In this document: positions 8,205 through 17,358 of the stretch, in pieces
How the letters are laid out: every line of letters starts with the position of its first letter
How positions within the stretch are numbered: the first letter of the stretch is position 1
Origin: Lachnospiraceae bacterium MD308
GTDB taxonomy: Bacteria; Bacillota; Clostridia; Lachnospirales; Lachnospiraceae
DNA: 57,972 nt
Assembly: GCA_010206225.2 (NCBI GenBank)
Contig: VIQU02000025.1
Span: 1 to 57,972 of the forward strand
Direction of reading: 5' to 3'
Position numbers and translations under genes: made by a program
The notes under the pieces: model-generated
The model's database searches: none
What the model was told of the DNA's origin: nothing
What the model saw: the letters and a program-made list of their open reading frames with translations, nothing else

Positions 8205-9740
8205 ATGGTGGAAAATCAGGCTATACTCCGTTTTGCAGGTGCGACAAAACGGTTTGGAGATTTTGTTGCGGTTGACCATGTAGATTTTGAAGTGCATAAT
8301 AAAGAAATCGTTTCCATCATTGGAGAAAATGGAGCTGGAAAAAGTACGTTTTGTAAGATGCTTACAGGAGTTTATTCTATTGATGACGGTGAAATGTATT
8401 TTGAGGGAAAAAGGGTTCATTACAGGAATACAACAGAATCCATGAAAGCAGGAATAAGCATGGTATACCAGGAACGCAACTTGGTAGGTATGCTGACTGG
8501 CGCGCAGAATATAGTTTTAGGACACGAACCAGGAAAAAGGTTTATCAGTGAAAGACAGGCATATGAAAGGGCTGTGGAGATCAGAGATAAACTGCGTTTG
8601 ACGATTCCGCTCGATGTTCCTGTAGAGGAGCTTGGAGCAGGAGAGCAGCAGTTGATTGAGATCATGAGAGCATTTTATAACGATCCTAAAGTCTTGATCC
8701 TAGATGAACCAACAGCCTCACTTGGAGAAGGAGAGGTGGAACCTTTTCTTGATTTTGTGAAAAATGTACGCAACACGATGGATATTGCCATTATATTTAT
8801 TTCACATAAAATAGAAGAACTATTTGCGGTTTCTGACCGTATTGCGGTTTTGACAGATGGAAGAAACATGCTTACGGATCATGTAGAAAATCTTACGCAG
8901 ATTCAGGTTATAACAGCGATGTTAAGGACAGGAAAATCCTATGGAAGAGTACCTGTGGCAGAAAAAGACTTTAGTGCTCTCCCGGTGATCCTGGACGTAG
9001 AAAAGGCATTTTACGATGGCAGGGAGCATGAACTTAATTTTCAGGTCCACAAGGGAGAAGTAGTCGGATTTTATGGGCTGGTAGGTTCGGGAAGAACAGA
9101 GTGCGCGGAAATGCTTTTTGGTCTTCGTAAAGCCGAAAAATCTTATACTTTTAATGGCAGTACGATTACTCGCTGTAATACAAGAAGCATGATTGAACGC
9201 GGTATGATCATGACGCCTGAAAAGAGAGCGAACGGCATGTTTAAGGCCTTGTCTCTGGTGGATAATATTTGCAATCTGTTTTTGAAAAGCGGACTTTCGG
9301 GAAGAGGTGCCGGAGTAGTAAAAAGGGCGAAAAGCAAAGAGTTTGCTGACAGGATTCTTTCTGATAATGATGTAAAGTATAATTTTCCCGGGCAGGCGAT
9401 TTCCAGTCTGTCCGGCGGGAATATCCAGAAGATTATCATCGGACGGTCTATCGCTATTGAAAATATCACTCTTTTGATTCTCGATGAACCAACAAATGGT
9501 ATTGATGTGGGAGCAAAGTTCGAAATATATCAAAAGGTACGCCAGCTGACAGATACAAAAGAGGAACAAAAGAGGATAGGAGTACTTTTTATATCTTCAG
9601 AGATTGATGAACTGTTAAATGTATGTGACAAAATTTATGTATTTTCAGATGGGAATATTATACAGGGATTTGAACGTAGTCATTTTAATAAACAGGATAT
9701 TCTTAGTGTTGCAGTCAGGGGGAAAAGGATAGATGGGTAA
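8205..9740 (+). CDS. Sugar ABC transporter ATP-binding protein (RbsA-type, two ATPase domains)
   Basis: A 511-residue tandem ATPase that powers import of the sugar ligand. The first domain has Walker A GENGAGKS (residues 40-47) and Walker B VLILDEPTASL, but its signature is ELGAGEQQL instead of LSGGQ. The second has GLVGSGRTE in place of a full Walker A, the signature LSGGNIQK and LLILDEPTNGID. Such asymmetry, with the second P-loop degenerate, is normal for RbsA, MglA and XylG. The start at ATG 8205 follows AGGTGAG. The last 8 bases overlap the next permease gene. Confidence 0.92.
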   Translation: MVENQAILRFAGATKRFGDFVAVDHVDFEVHNKEIVSIIGENGAGKSTFCKMLTGVYSIDDGEMYFEGKRVHYRNTTESMKAGISMVYQERNLVGMLTGAQNIVLGHEPGKRFISERQAYERAVEIRDKLRLTIPLDVPVEELGAGEQQLIEIMRAFYNDPKVLILDEPTASLGEGEVEPFLDFVKNVRNTMDIAIIFISHKIEELFAVSDRIAVLTDGRNMLTDHVENLTQIQVITAMLRTGKSYGRVPVAEKDFSALPVILDVEKAFYDGREHELNFQVHKGEVVGFYGLVGSGRTECAEMLFGLRKAEKSYTFNGSTITRCNTRSMIERGMIMTPEKRANGMFKALSLVDNICNLFLKSGLSGRGAGVVKRAKSKEFADRILSDNDVKYNFPGQAISSLSGGNIQKIIIGRSIAIENITLLILDEPTNGIDVGAKFEIYQKVRQLTDTKEEQKRIGVLFISSEIDELLNVCDKIYVFSDGNIIQGFERSHFNKQDILSVAVRGKRIDG

Positions 9741-10731
9741 AAAAGTATATATAAGAAAAAAGAAAGGGATAAAAGAACAACTTTCCAGAGTCTTCCTGCT
9801 CATTGCGCTAATAATCATCGCGGGCATATTTCAGGTAGTGCAGCCTAGGTTCCTTATGATCAATAATGTCATGAATCTGCTGGCGGCAAGCAGCATTATC
9901 GGAGTGCTGGCATTAGGAAACATGATCCTTATGTCAGCGGGAGAAATGAGTTTTTCTATAGGAGCGCAATGCACAGTGATCGGTGCGATATTTGGAAGAT
10001 TTCTCGCAAGTGAGACTTCTAATAATCTGTTTTTGGCATTTGTGCTTAGTGTGACGGCTTCTGCGGCGATTGGGCTGTTTCTGGCATTTTGTACAGTTAA
10101 AATAGGTGTTCCTACTTTTGTATGTACTTTGGCAGTTGCGACTGTAATAGATGGCTGCACACAGCTTCTTAATGATGGGACGACACTTTATTCTAAGTTT
10201 TGGCCGTCAGGATTTAATTTGATGCAGATGAAAGCAGGGAATCTTGTTCCGATGGCAGTGATCGTATTTATATGTCTTGCGGTTATTACTCATATCGTAT
10301 ATGAGAAAACACGGTTTGGAAGACATATGTACGCGATCGGTTCTAACCCGACAGCGGCTAATAATTCAGGGATTTCAGTTACTGGGATGAGAATCTTTGC
10401 ATTTGTGATCAGCAGTGTATTTTTTGGGTTCGCCGGGATGCTTGCGGCATCTTATAACAACAGTGTATCACTGACAATGGGGTCTGAACTTATGCTGCCG
10501 GCTATTGCGGCTACTATGCTCAGTGCTACATTCCTTCAGATTGGAAAATATAATGTTCCGGGAACAGTACTTGCAGCGGTTCTTATGATTGTAATACAAA
10601 ATGGAGTGATCAGCGCGGGATATCCGATTTATGTAAAGGATATTGTACAGGGGGCGCTTCTGACTGTAGCCGTTGCGGCAATAGCAATTATAAAAGAAGA
10701 CGGCTTGCCGAGTGTAAAGCTGGACAGTTAG
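9733..10731 (+). CDS. Sugar ABC transporter permease 1 (RbsC-type)
   Basis: A 332-residue integral membrane protein with 8-10 hydrophobic helices and the family's conserved cytoplasmic coupling segment GRHMYAIGSNPTAANNSGI. It starts inside the ATPase gene (overlap 9733-9740), so translation is coupled. An 18-base gap separates it from the second permease. Two different permeases imply a heterodimeric channel, as in the Lsr and Frt type systems, where rbs or xyl systems use a homodimer. Confidence 0.9.
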   Translation: MGKKVYIRKKKGIKEQLSRVFLLIALIIIAGIFQVVQPRFLMINNVMNLLAASSIIGVLALGNMILMSAGEMSFSIGAQCTVIGAIFGRFLASETSNNLFLAFVLSVTASAAIGLFLAFCTVKIGVPTFVCTLAVATVIDGCTQLLNDGTTLYSKFWPSGFNLMQMKAGNLVPMAVIVFICLAVITHIVYEKTRFGRHMYAIGSNPTAANNSGISVTGMRIFAFVISSVFFGFAGMLAASYNNSVSLTMGSELMLPAIAATMLSATFLQIGKYNVPGTVLAAVLMIVIQNGVISAGYPIYVKDIVQGALLTVAVAAIAIIKEDGLPSVKLDS

Positions 10732-10749
10732 GACCGGGGGGAGAACGAA

Positions 10750-11709
10750 ATGGAAAAATGGAAAAATGTGTTTGAAAAGCGCTGGCTGTTATTTTTTACG
10801 ATTGCGACAGCGGTTGTATTTGGCATAATTTCTCCTGCGTTTTGGCAGTTGACTAATATTTTAAATATATTAAGCAGCGCCTGTATTGTAGGCGTTATGG
10901 GGGTAGGATTAACTTGTATTTTCGCGACTGGAGAACTGGATTTTTCGGCTGGCGCGCAAGTGTCTCTGGCTTCCTGCTTAATGGCGGTGATTTTAGGAAG
11001 AACTTCGCTTGATAATTATGCGACAGCTGTAGTGCTTACTCTTATAATACTTGGTTTTGTGGGCCTTTATAATGCGTTTTTGCATGTGAAGATTGGAATT
11101 CCAGCCTTTATCGCGACACTTGGGACTTCCTATCTGGTGAAAGGAATTGCGAAGGCGCTTACAAATAGTAAAACTGTAAATAATCTTTTGCAGTGGCCGG
11201 AAGAATTTACTTTTATCGGACAGGGATATTTGTTCGGCATTATTCCAATGCCGGTTATCATCCTGATTATTGTAGGAGCGATTATACTGTTTTACACAGA
11301 ATATACAAGAGCTGGAAAATATCTTTACGCAGTAGGTTCTAATCTGACTGCCTGTGATTACATAGGAATAGACGGAAAGCTCCAGAAAGTAAAGGGATTT
11401 GTGATCACGGCAGTGCTCTGCGGTCTTGCGGGTATCATGCAGGGGTCCCAGATGAATGCTGCGTCTCCCACATTGGGTGAGAATATGTTCGTTCCGGCTC
11501 TCACAACAGTATTTTTGGGAGCGACATATGGTAAGATTGGTGTATTTAATGTGCCGGGGACATTAGTAGGAGCTGTTTTATATGCTTTGATCAATCAGGG
11601 ACTTTTGATGATCACAAGTGAACTGTGGCTTAAAAATTATGTACAGGGCGGTATGCTTTTGTTTGCTCTGATGATGGTTATTGTCATTAGAGAAAAAGGC
11701 AGAAAATAA
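10750..11709 (+). CDS. Sugar ABC transporter permease 2 (RbsC-type)
   Basis: A 319-residue homologue of the preceding permease. The coupling segment is GKYLYAVGSNLTACDYIGI, and ELDFSAGAQVSLASC matches EMSFSIGAQCTVIGA of permease 1. About eight to nine membrane helices are visible. The start at ATG 10750 lies five bases after GGGGGGAGAAC. It should pair with permease 1. Divergence between the two is high, so they are old paralogues and not a recent duplication. Confidence 0.9.
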   Translation: MEKWKNVFEKRWLLFFTIATAVVFGIISPAFWQLTNILNILSSACIVGVMGVGLTCIFATGELDFSAGAQVSLASCLMAVILGRTSLDNYATAVVLTLIILGFVGLYNAFLHVKIGIPAFIATLGTSYLVKGIAKALTNSKTVNNLLQWPEEFTFIGQGYLFGIIPMPVIILIIVGAIILFYTEYTRAGKYLYAVGSNLTACDYIGIDGKLQKVKGFVITAVLCGLAGIMQGSQMNAASPTLGENMFVPALTTVFLGATYGKIGVFNVPGTLVGAVLYALINQGLLMITSELWLKNYVQGGMLLFALMMVIVIREKGRK

Positions 11710-11732
11710 AGAAGAGACAGGGAGGAAGAAAA

Positions 11733-12788
11733 ATGACCAAAATAGTATTTGTTTCCGAAGGGTTCATTACAAAGCAGGATATAGAGGAACGTAATATTCC
11801 GAAGATGCTGGAGGAATTTGATGAATATGGATATGAGTTCTTCTTTACGGAGGATCTTGCGGCTGTAAATGGCGTTGGCGGAAATATGAGAGAAGCAAAT
11901 CTGAAACTGGAAAAGGAGGGACCAAACTGGGTAGAATATTCATCGGAATTTCTGGATTCCATCAAAGAGGCAGACATTATTATCATGCATTATTCAGGGG
12001 CCGGAAAGCAGTTCTTTGAGGCAGCGGAGAATCTGAAGCTTCTCTGTGTTATGAGAAGTGGTGTGGAGAATGTAGATATGGAAGCGGCAAAAGAACATGG
12101 TGTTACAGTGTGTGCTTCACCAGGGCGTGCCGCAGAACCTGTAGCGGATTTTACTGTTACACTGATGCTGGCGCTGATGAGGAAACTTCCAAAAACAAAT
12201 ATGGGAGGCACGGGGAAATGGAAAGAAGCGGTAATGGGAACAGAAGGAATGATGAAAAATTCCACAGTAAGTCTTCTTGGGTTTGGAGTCATTGCACAGA
12301 AAGTTGCTCTTAGACTTAAAGGTTTTGGGTGTGACATTATTTCTTACGATCCATGGGCGGACAAAAATATTGCAGAGGAAATGGGAGTAGAGTTAGTAGA
12401 TACGATAGAAGAATTGTTTAAAAGAGCAGATTTTTTGTCCGTGCATGCAAGGCTTACAGAAGAAAATCATGGTTTAATTGATGAAAGACTTCTTAGTATT
12501 ATGAAACCGACAGCGTATCTTGTTAATACGGCAAGAGCAGGATTGATAGATGAGAAAGCGCTGATCCATGCTTTGAAAAATAAGGTGATCGCGGGGGCAG
12601 GAATTGATGTGTTTTTATCAGAACCTCTGCCGGAGGGACATCCTTTCCTGACATTAGATAATGTTATTACCACTCCTCATGTTGCCGGAAGCGGCGGTGA
12701 TTTTATCATACGTTCTATTGAAAGCCCGATTAATGAGATCCGTCACTATTTTAAAGGAGAGTCCTATTCATATAAAATGAATAAATAG
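11733..12788 (+). CDS. D-isomer 2-hydroxyacid dehydrogenase family protein
   Basis: A 351-residue NAD-dependent dehydrogenase related to phosphoglycerate dehydrogenase. The Rossmann fold starts at LGFGVIAQKVA (glycines at 183 and 185). The catalytic residues are Arg268 (NTARAGLID), Glu297 (FLSEPLP) and His316 (TTPHVAG). No ACT domain is present, which argues against the serine pathway and for a catabolic 2-hydroxyacid such as a glycolate- or glycerate-like intermediate (inference). The start follows AGGGAGGAAG. The operon position between transporter and kinase suggests it acts on an uncommon sugar acid or downstream product. Confidence 0.87.
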   Translation: MTKIVFVSEGFITKQDIEERNIPKMLEEFDEYGYEFFFTEDLAAVNGVGGNMREANLKLEKEGPNWVEYSSEFLDSIKEADIIIMHYSGAGKQFFEAAENLKLLCVMRSGVENVDMEAAKEHGVTVCASPGRAAEPVADFTVTLMLALMRKLPKTNMGGTGKWKEAVMGTEGMMKNSTVSLLGFGVIAQKVALRLKGFGCDIISYDPWADKNIAEEMGVELVDTIEELFKRADFLSVHARLTEENHGLIDERLLSIMKPTAYLVNTARAGLIDEKALIHALKNKVIAGAGIDVFLSEPLPEGHPFLTLDNVITTPHVAGSGGDFIIRSIESPINEIRHYFKGESYSYKMNK

Positions 12789-12793
12789 AAATT

Positions 12794-14263
12794 ATGGAAA
12801 AATATATTTTGACGATCGACAGAGGACAGAGCGGGATCAAAGCTGCTTTTTGCAGTATTAACGCAAAGGTTTTAAAGGTTGAGACATGTAAATGCGAACC
12901 AATCAGGAGCCGGTATCCGGGCTGGGCCGAGCAGGATATGGATCTTATCTGGGGACAGACTGTTTCTCTGATCCGTAAATTATTTGAGAACAGTGATATA
13001 GAGCCAAAGGATGTGGCGGCAGTTTCTTTTTCAGGGCAAGGCGGGGGGAACTTTCTTGTATCGGAAGAAGGAAGGGCTGTATATCCGGGAGTTTTGTCTC
13101 TTGATAACAGGCATGAAGAAATAGCGGATTTCTTTTCAAAGCCGGGAAAAGTGCCAAGGACAATCGCGTTTATGAGATGGCTTAAGGAGAAAGAACCGGA
13201 AATATACGGACGTGTCAGATGGATTTTAGGAAGTAAGGACTGGATCCGATACTGTTTGACCGGAAAGGCATATGCAGATATGTCTGATCCTGCGGTACCA
13301 GTGGATATCGAAACAGGTGCGTATCAACTGGAGTGTATACATATTGCGGGTGTTCCTGAATGTGAAAAAAAGCTTCCGCCTCTTGTATATGCTTGCGAGG
13401 TATGCGGAAAAGTAACGAAAAAGGCAGCTGACGAGACGGGACTTCATGCAGGAACTTTGGTTGTTGCTGGAGCGCATGATATGATTGCCTGTTCGCTAGG
13501 AGTCGGAGGGATCCGTCCGGGACACCTTTCGGTCATTATGGGTACAATGGGAATTAATATCGGTGTCGCAGATAAAGATACACGAATAGCAGAGAGTGAT
13601 GTTTCTGGTGAAAGCTTTATGTTTGGAGGAGCTGTTAAAGGAACAAGAATGATTACAACTTCCATAGGAAGCGGCTGTAATACAATGGATTTTTTTCTGG
13701 ATCTGTTGTTTCCTTATGAGCTAAAGGAAGCAAAAGAGCAAGGAATCGGTATTTATGAGCTTTTGGAGAAAAAATTGTGTGGAAAGAAACCCTGTCAGGT
13801 GATTTTTCAGCCATATCTTCTTGGAACATTTTATAACAGTTCTGCAAAAGCAGGCTTTTTGGGACTCACTATGCAGACAACCCGGGAAGATTTAATACTG
13901 GCGCTTTTTCAGGGGATTTGTATTTCTATGTGTATAGAGATAGAAAAACTGGAAAAGAAAATACATAAATTTAATGATATCTGGCTTGTAGGGGGCGGAA
14001 GCAGGAGTCGTATCTGGGGCCAGATGTTTGCGGATGTACTGAAACGGCCGGTATATATATGTGATACAGGCGAGGTAGGCTGCCGGGGAGCGGCAATTTG
14101 CGCAGGGATTGCCCTTGGATGTTATACGACGGAACAGGATTTTCCTAAACCTAGGCCGGCTGTTATTTATAAACCGGATTCCAGATATGCCGGAGACTAT
14201 GAACGGCAGATAGAGAAATATAAGAAAGCATATGAAGCGGGCGTAAGTATATGGAAAATGTAA
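12794..14263 (+). CDS. FGGY-family carbohydrate kinase
   Basis: A 489-residue sugar kinase of the xylulokinase/glycerol kinase fold. The N-terminal phosphate loop reads LTIDRGQSGIKAAF (Asp9), the substrate strip is SLDNRHEEI, the hinge and ATP region GAHDMIACSLGVGG, and the C-terminal adenosine motif GGGSRSRIWGQMFADVLKRPV. It would phosphorylate the imported or converted ketose or polyol before aldol cleavage. It starts six bases after the previous stop with no clear Shine-Dalgarno, so translation probably depends on coupling. The Arg-Gly-Gln variant of the usual D-x-G-T/Q loop and Asn in LDNR (commonly Gln) hint at unusual substrate choice. Substrate remains unknown. Confidence 0.88.
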   Translation: MEKYILTIDRGQSGIKAAFCSINAKVLKVETCKCEPIRSRYPGWAEQDMDLIWGQTVSLIRKLFENSDIEPKDVAAVSFSGQGGGNFLVSEEGRAVYPGVLSLDNRHEEIADFFSKPGKVPRTIAFMRWLKEKEPEIYGRVRWILGSKDWIRYCLTGKAYADMSDPAVPVDIETGAYQLECIHIAGVPECEKKLPPLVYACEVCGKVTKKAADETGLHAGTLVVAGAHDMIACSLGVGGIRPGHLSVIMGTMGINIGVADKDTRIAESDVSGESFMFGGAVKGTRMITTSIGSGCNTMDFFLDLLFPYELKEAKEQGIGIYELLEKKLCGKKPCQVIFQPYLLGTFYNSSAKAGFLGLTMQTTREDLILALFQGICISMCIEIEKLEKKIHKFNDIWLVGGGSRSRIWGQMFADVLKRPVYICDTGEVGCRGAAICAGIALGCYTTEQDFPKPRPAVIYKPDSRYAGDYERQIEKYKKAYEAGVSIWKM

Positions 14264-14298
14264 AGATAAAAAGAAAAGGATATAGGAGGTAATAGATT

Positions 14299-15198
14299 AT
14301 GTTAGTAACGATGAAAGAGATTTTAGACAGAGCGAATGGAGAAAATTACGCGGTGCCGGCGCCAGTAGTACAGACTGAGTTAAACGCGCGGACAGCAATT
14401 AAATGCGCAGAAGAGATGAATTCTCCGATCATTCTTTTAATTCCGCTGATCTTTGATTATGATGTAGACTTGTTTGGGAGATATCTGAAAGCTCTGGCTG
14501 AGGATTCTGCGGTTCCGGTTGCGATTAATCATGATCATGGATCGGATTTTGAATCTGCTGTTTCATGCATTAAAGCAGGATTTTCTTCCATCATGGTTGA
14601 CCGTTCAGAGCTTCCTTTTGAGGAGAACGTCGCGCAGGTAAAAGAATTGGTTAAAGTGGCGCATGCAGTAGGAGTATCGGTTGAAGCAGAACTTGGTCAT
14701 GTGGGCAATGCAAATAATTATGAGATGGACAGGGATGCTGCGCTTACAGAGCCAGCGCTTGCAAAAAAATTTATAGATGAGACCGGAGTAGATTGTCTTG
14801 CGGTCGCAATCGGCACGGCACATGGAGCATATAATAAAGGTCAGACGCCGTATCTCGATTATGAGCGCCTGGAGCAGATAAAAAAAGAAACCGGTAATTT
14901 TCCTCTTGTTCTGCATGGCGGTTCAGGGACAGGGGACGAAGGTCTTAGTAAGGTATCGAAAATGGGTATTAATAAAGTGAATATTGGGTGTGAACTTTTT
15001 GCATCGGCAATTGAAGCAATTAAAACAGCTGATACAGATGGCAATGGGGCATATGGATTTGCGAATATCATTGAGGAAGGATATGGCTCGCGTGTGAAAC
15101 ACTTTATTGAGGTGCTTGGATCTAAAGAAAAGGCGTGGAAGCCTGAAAAAGTAGTTAAGAGAGAAAAAGCGGTACTTACAGAGAATACCATATTATAA
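14299..15198 (+). CDS. Class II ketose-bisphosphate aldolase family protein
   Basis: A 299-residue zinc-dependent aldolase of the Fba/GatY/KbaY type. Catalytic Asp79 and zinc ligand His80 lie in NHDHGSDFE. Other metal ligands are His175 (GTAHGAY) and His206 (VLHGGSG), and the phosphate site is GGSGT with the following KVNIG segment. The family cleaves a ketose (bis)phosphate to DHAP and an aldehyde. The N-terminal segment is PAPVVQTEL where typical members have an F-N-(x)-N motif near the active site, which suggests an altered acceptor pocket. AGGAGGTAATAG supports the start. With the kinase it gives a phosphorylation-cleavage route. Confidence 0.88.
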   Translation: MLVTMKEILDRANGENYAVPAPVVQTELNARTAIKCAEEMNSPIILLIPLIFDYDVDLFGRYLKALAEDSAVPVAINHDHGSDFESAVSCIKAGFSSIMVDRSELPFEENVAQVKELVKVAHAVGVSVEAELGHVGNANNYEMDRDAALTEPALAKKFIDETGVDCLAVAIGTAHGAYNKGQTPYLDYERLEQIKKETGNFPLVLHGGSGTGDEGLSKVSKMGINKVNIGCELFASAIEAIKTADTDGNGAYGFANIIEEGYGSRVKHFIEVLGSKEKAWKPEKVVKREKAVLTENTIL

Positions 15199-15219
15199 AA
15201 TTGAGAAAGAAGGGTGTGC

Positions 15220-16281
15220 GTGAAAGGGCTAGTATTATATGAATGCGGTAAAACAGAAATCCGGGAATTAGAAAGACCTGTATGCGGAGACAGGGATATT
15301 ATCATTAAAGTAGAGTCCGCAGCCATTTGCGGCGGTGATGTGCATTTTTATAATGGAACACTTGATCTGGGAAATTACCCCATTATTATGGGACATGAAT
15401 TTGCCGGGATAATAGCGGAAATGGGGGTGAATGCAGATAAGTACTGGAAAGTTGGAGACCGGGTGGTATCTGAGAATACATATTCTGTATGCGGCCGCTG
15501 CCCGTCTTGTGAAAAAGGGAATTTTGTAAACTGTGAAAACCGCAGGACAATGGGGTGTGATGAAAATGGGGCTTTTACGCAATATGTAAGAGTTCCGGGG
15601 GAACTGCTTGAAGTATATAAAAATTGTCTGTTTCGCTTACCTGATTCAATTCCTACGGAGTATGCGCCGCTTCTCGAGCCGGCGGCCAATGCTTATATGG
15701 CAGTTGTGCAGGAAGGGCGGCTAATGCCGGGCGAAAATGTGGTGATATTCGGGGCCGGAGCATTGGGACTGTATTCAGCGCAGATAGCATCTGTTTCCGG
15801 AGCGGCAAATATTATTGTAGTTGGAATGGAATCAGATAAAGAAACAAGATTTCCATGTGCCAGAAAGCTTGGAGCAACTCATACAATTGTGAATAGAGAG
15901 GAACTTAAGCTGGCTGAAGAGGTTAAAAAAATATGCGGGGTAAGCGGGGCGGCACTTGTTATTGATGCAGCCGGTCCGCCGGCAGTGTTAAAGCAGGCGG
16001 TTGGGCTTGTCCGAAACGATGGGACGATTGTCCGGATCGGTATGAATGACCGGCCGTTTGATCAGGGAATGAATGTCATTAATGTAAAATCTATTGATAT
16101 TAAAGGCCATATGGGATACAATACAACTTCATGGAGAAATGTAATGAATCTTGCTGCCTGTGGTAAACTGGATCTTGGAACTATGGTGACGCATAGGTTA
16201 CCGCTTACAAGGATTCAGGAAGGTTTTGATCTTTTGAAAGATTCGTCAGCAATTAAAATTCTTATTGACCCTGATCAGTAG
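15220..16281 (+). CDS. Zinc-dependent medium-chain alcohol/polyol dehydrogenase
   Basis: A 353-residue MDR-family enzyme resembling sorbitol, L-iditol and threonine dehydrogenases. Catalytic zinc ligands are Cys37 and the His59-Glu60 pair (MGHEFAG). The structural zinc lobe has cysteines 91, 94, 97 and 105. The NAD fold motif is FGAGALGLYSA. I prefer GTG 15220, eight bases after AGAAAGAAGG; GTG 15214 abuts the ribosome site. Likely role: oxidation of a polyol or secondary alcohol to the ketose that the kinase then phosphorylates (inference from context). Confidence 0.87.
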   Translation: MKGLVLYECGKTEIRELERPVCGDRDIIIKVESAAICGGDVHFYNGTLDLGNYPIIMGHEFAGIIAEMGVNADKYWKVGDRVVSENTYSVCGRCPSCEKGNFVNCENRRTMGCDENGAFTQYVRVPGELLEVYKNCLFRLPDSIPTEYAPLLEPAANAYMAVVQEGRLMPGENVVIFGAGALGLYSAQIASVSGAANIIVVGMESDKETRFPCARKLGATHTIVNREELKLAEEVKKICGVSGAALVIDAAGPPAVLKQAVGLVRNDGTIVRIGMNDRPFDQGMNVINVKSIDIKGHMGYNTTSWRNVMNLAACGKLDLGTMVTHRLPLTRIQEGFDLLKDSSAIKILIDPDQ

Positions 16282-16304
16282 ACATATTTCCATTTAATGG
16301 TAAA

Positions 16305-16324
16305 TGTGATACAATATTGTCACA
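16305..16324 (+). promoter_or_regulatory. Possible autoregulatory operator and -10 of the SorC-type gene
   Basis: The perfect ten-base palindrome ACAATATTGT (16311-16320) is flanked by TGTG and CACA and overlaps a TACAAT -10 (16310-16315). Its position just before the regulator gene fits autoregulation. No convincing -35 is visible. Confidence 0.4.
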
Positions 16325-16349
16325 AAACAGGAAAAGTGAGGGAAAAAGA

Positions 16350-17300
16350 GTGGGCGCAATAATCTCAGACCGCCTTGATGTGAAGGTCCAGATAGCAAAC
16401 CTGTATTATCGCCAGAATTTATCACAACAAGAGATAGCCAGAGAGATGAATATCTCCAGGACAACAGTTTCAAGAATTCTTAAAAATTGTATTGATGAGG
16501 GGATTGTGACAATCCATATAAAAAATACTTCTATGTATCAGTACGAACTAGAGAATAAGCTGAAGAAAAGATATGGATTGAAGCATGTCAGTGTTGTCAG
16601 CAATAAAGAAGACAGTGATTTAATATTAAAGACGATTGCGGCGTCGACATCAGAATATTTGAAAAATATAATTAATCAGGATGTGAGTATCGGCGTTTCG
16701 GCAGGGACTACGATTGCTAAGATCATTTACTGCTTGAACCCGATTGAAAGCCATAATGTAGATGTGTATCAGATGATGGGGGATGCAAGCCATCAGACAA
16801 GTAATTGCTCTTCATTTTTGACTATTGATATGGCTAAGATCCTTAGGGGAGTCCCTCATGCTATGCATGTGCCGCTTCTTGTGCATACGAAGGTGTTAAG
16901 AGATCTGCTTTTGGAGGAGCCGCTTAATAAACGGCACTTCCAGAAGCTTGAGAAGCTTGATGTTGCCATCGTCGGACTTGGACATGTGAATGCGATCCTT
17001 CCTGATATCAGTGACACATGGTATAATTTTACAGAAGATAAAGAAGCTCTCCGGGCTAAAAACGTAGTTGGCGATATTTGCGGCGTTTTTATTGATAACG
17101 AGGGCAGGATTTGTAATACGGATATCCAGGACCGGACAATCGCCATTCCGCTGGAACAATTAAGGAGAATCCCTCATTGCATAGCAGTCGCTTTTGGAAG
17201 AAACAAGAAGTATATTGCAAAAGCAGCTATTAAAGGCAGATATGTAAATGTTATGATGATAGATGAAAAACTGGCATGTGCTTTGCTTGAGGAAGATTAA
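16350..17300 (+). CDS. SorC/DeoR-family sugar-responsive regulator
   Basis: A 316-residue regulator with an N-terminal helix-turn-helix (LSQQEIAREMNISRTTVSRI, about residues 28-47). A sugar-phosphate-binding domain follows, with GVSAGTTIAKII, IVGLGHVNAI and the C-terminal IKGRYVNVMMIDEKLA. The frame opens at TTG 16317, but GTG 16350 lies seven bases after GTGAGGG and is the better start. As last gene of the island it probably senses a phosphorylated intermediate and controls both divergent promoters near 7.1 kb. SorC-family members usually bind promoter DNA as tetramers. Confidence 0.88.
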   Translation: MGAIISDRLDVKVQIANLYYRQNLSQQEIAREMNISRTTVSRILKNCIDEGIVTIHIKNTSMYQYELENKLKKRYGLKHVSVVSNKEDSDLILKTIAASTSEYLKNIINQDVSIGVSAGTTIAKIIYCLNPIESHNVDVYQMMGDASHQTSNCSSFLTIDMAKILRGVPHAMHVPLLVHTKVLRDLLLEEPLNKRHFQKLEKLDVAIVGLGHVNAILPDISDTWYNFTEDKEALRAKNVVGDICGVFIDNEGRICNTDIQDRTIAIPLEQLRRIPHCIAVAFGRNKKYIAKAAIKGRYVNVMMIDEKLACALLEED

Positions 17301-17320
17301 AAAGAGATATATTGATTTTA

Positions 17321-17358
17321 TAACAACTGCCGGATTCTTTTGAGTCCGGCAGTTCTTT
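17321..17358 (+). terminator. Terminator of the catabolic operon
   Basis: AACTGCCGGA and TCCGGCAGTT flank a short TCTTTTGAG loop, and CTTTATT follows. The stem is strong and GC-rich, 20 bases after the regulator stop. Confidence 0.85.
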
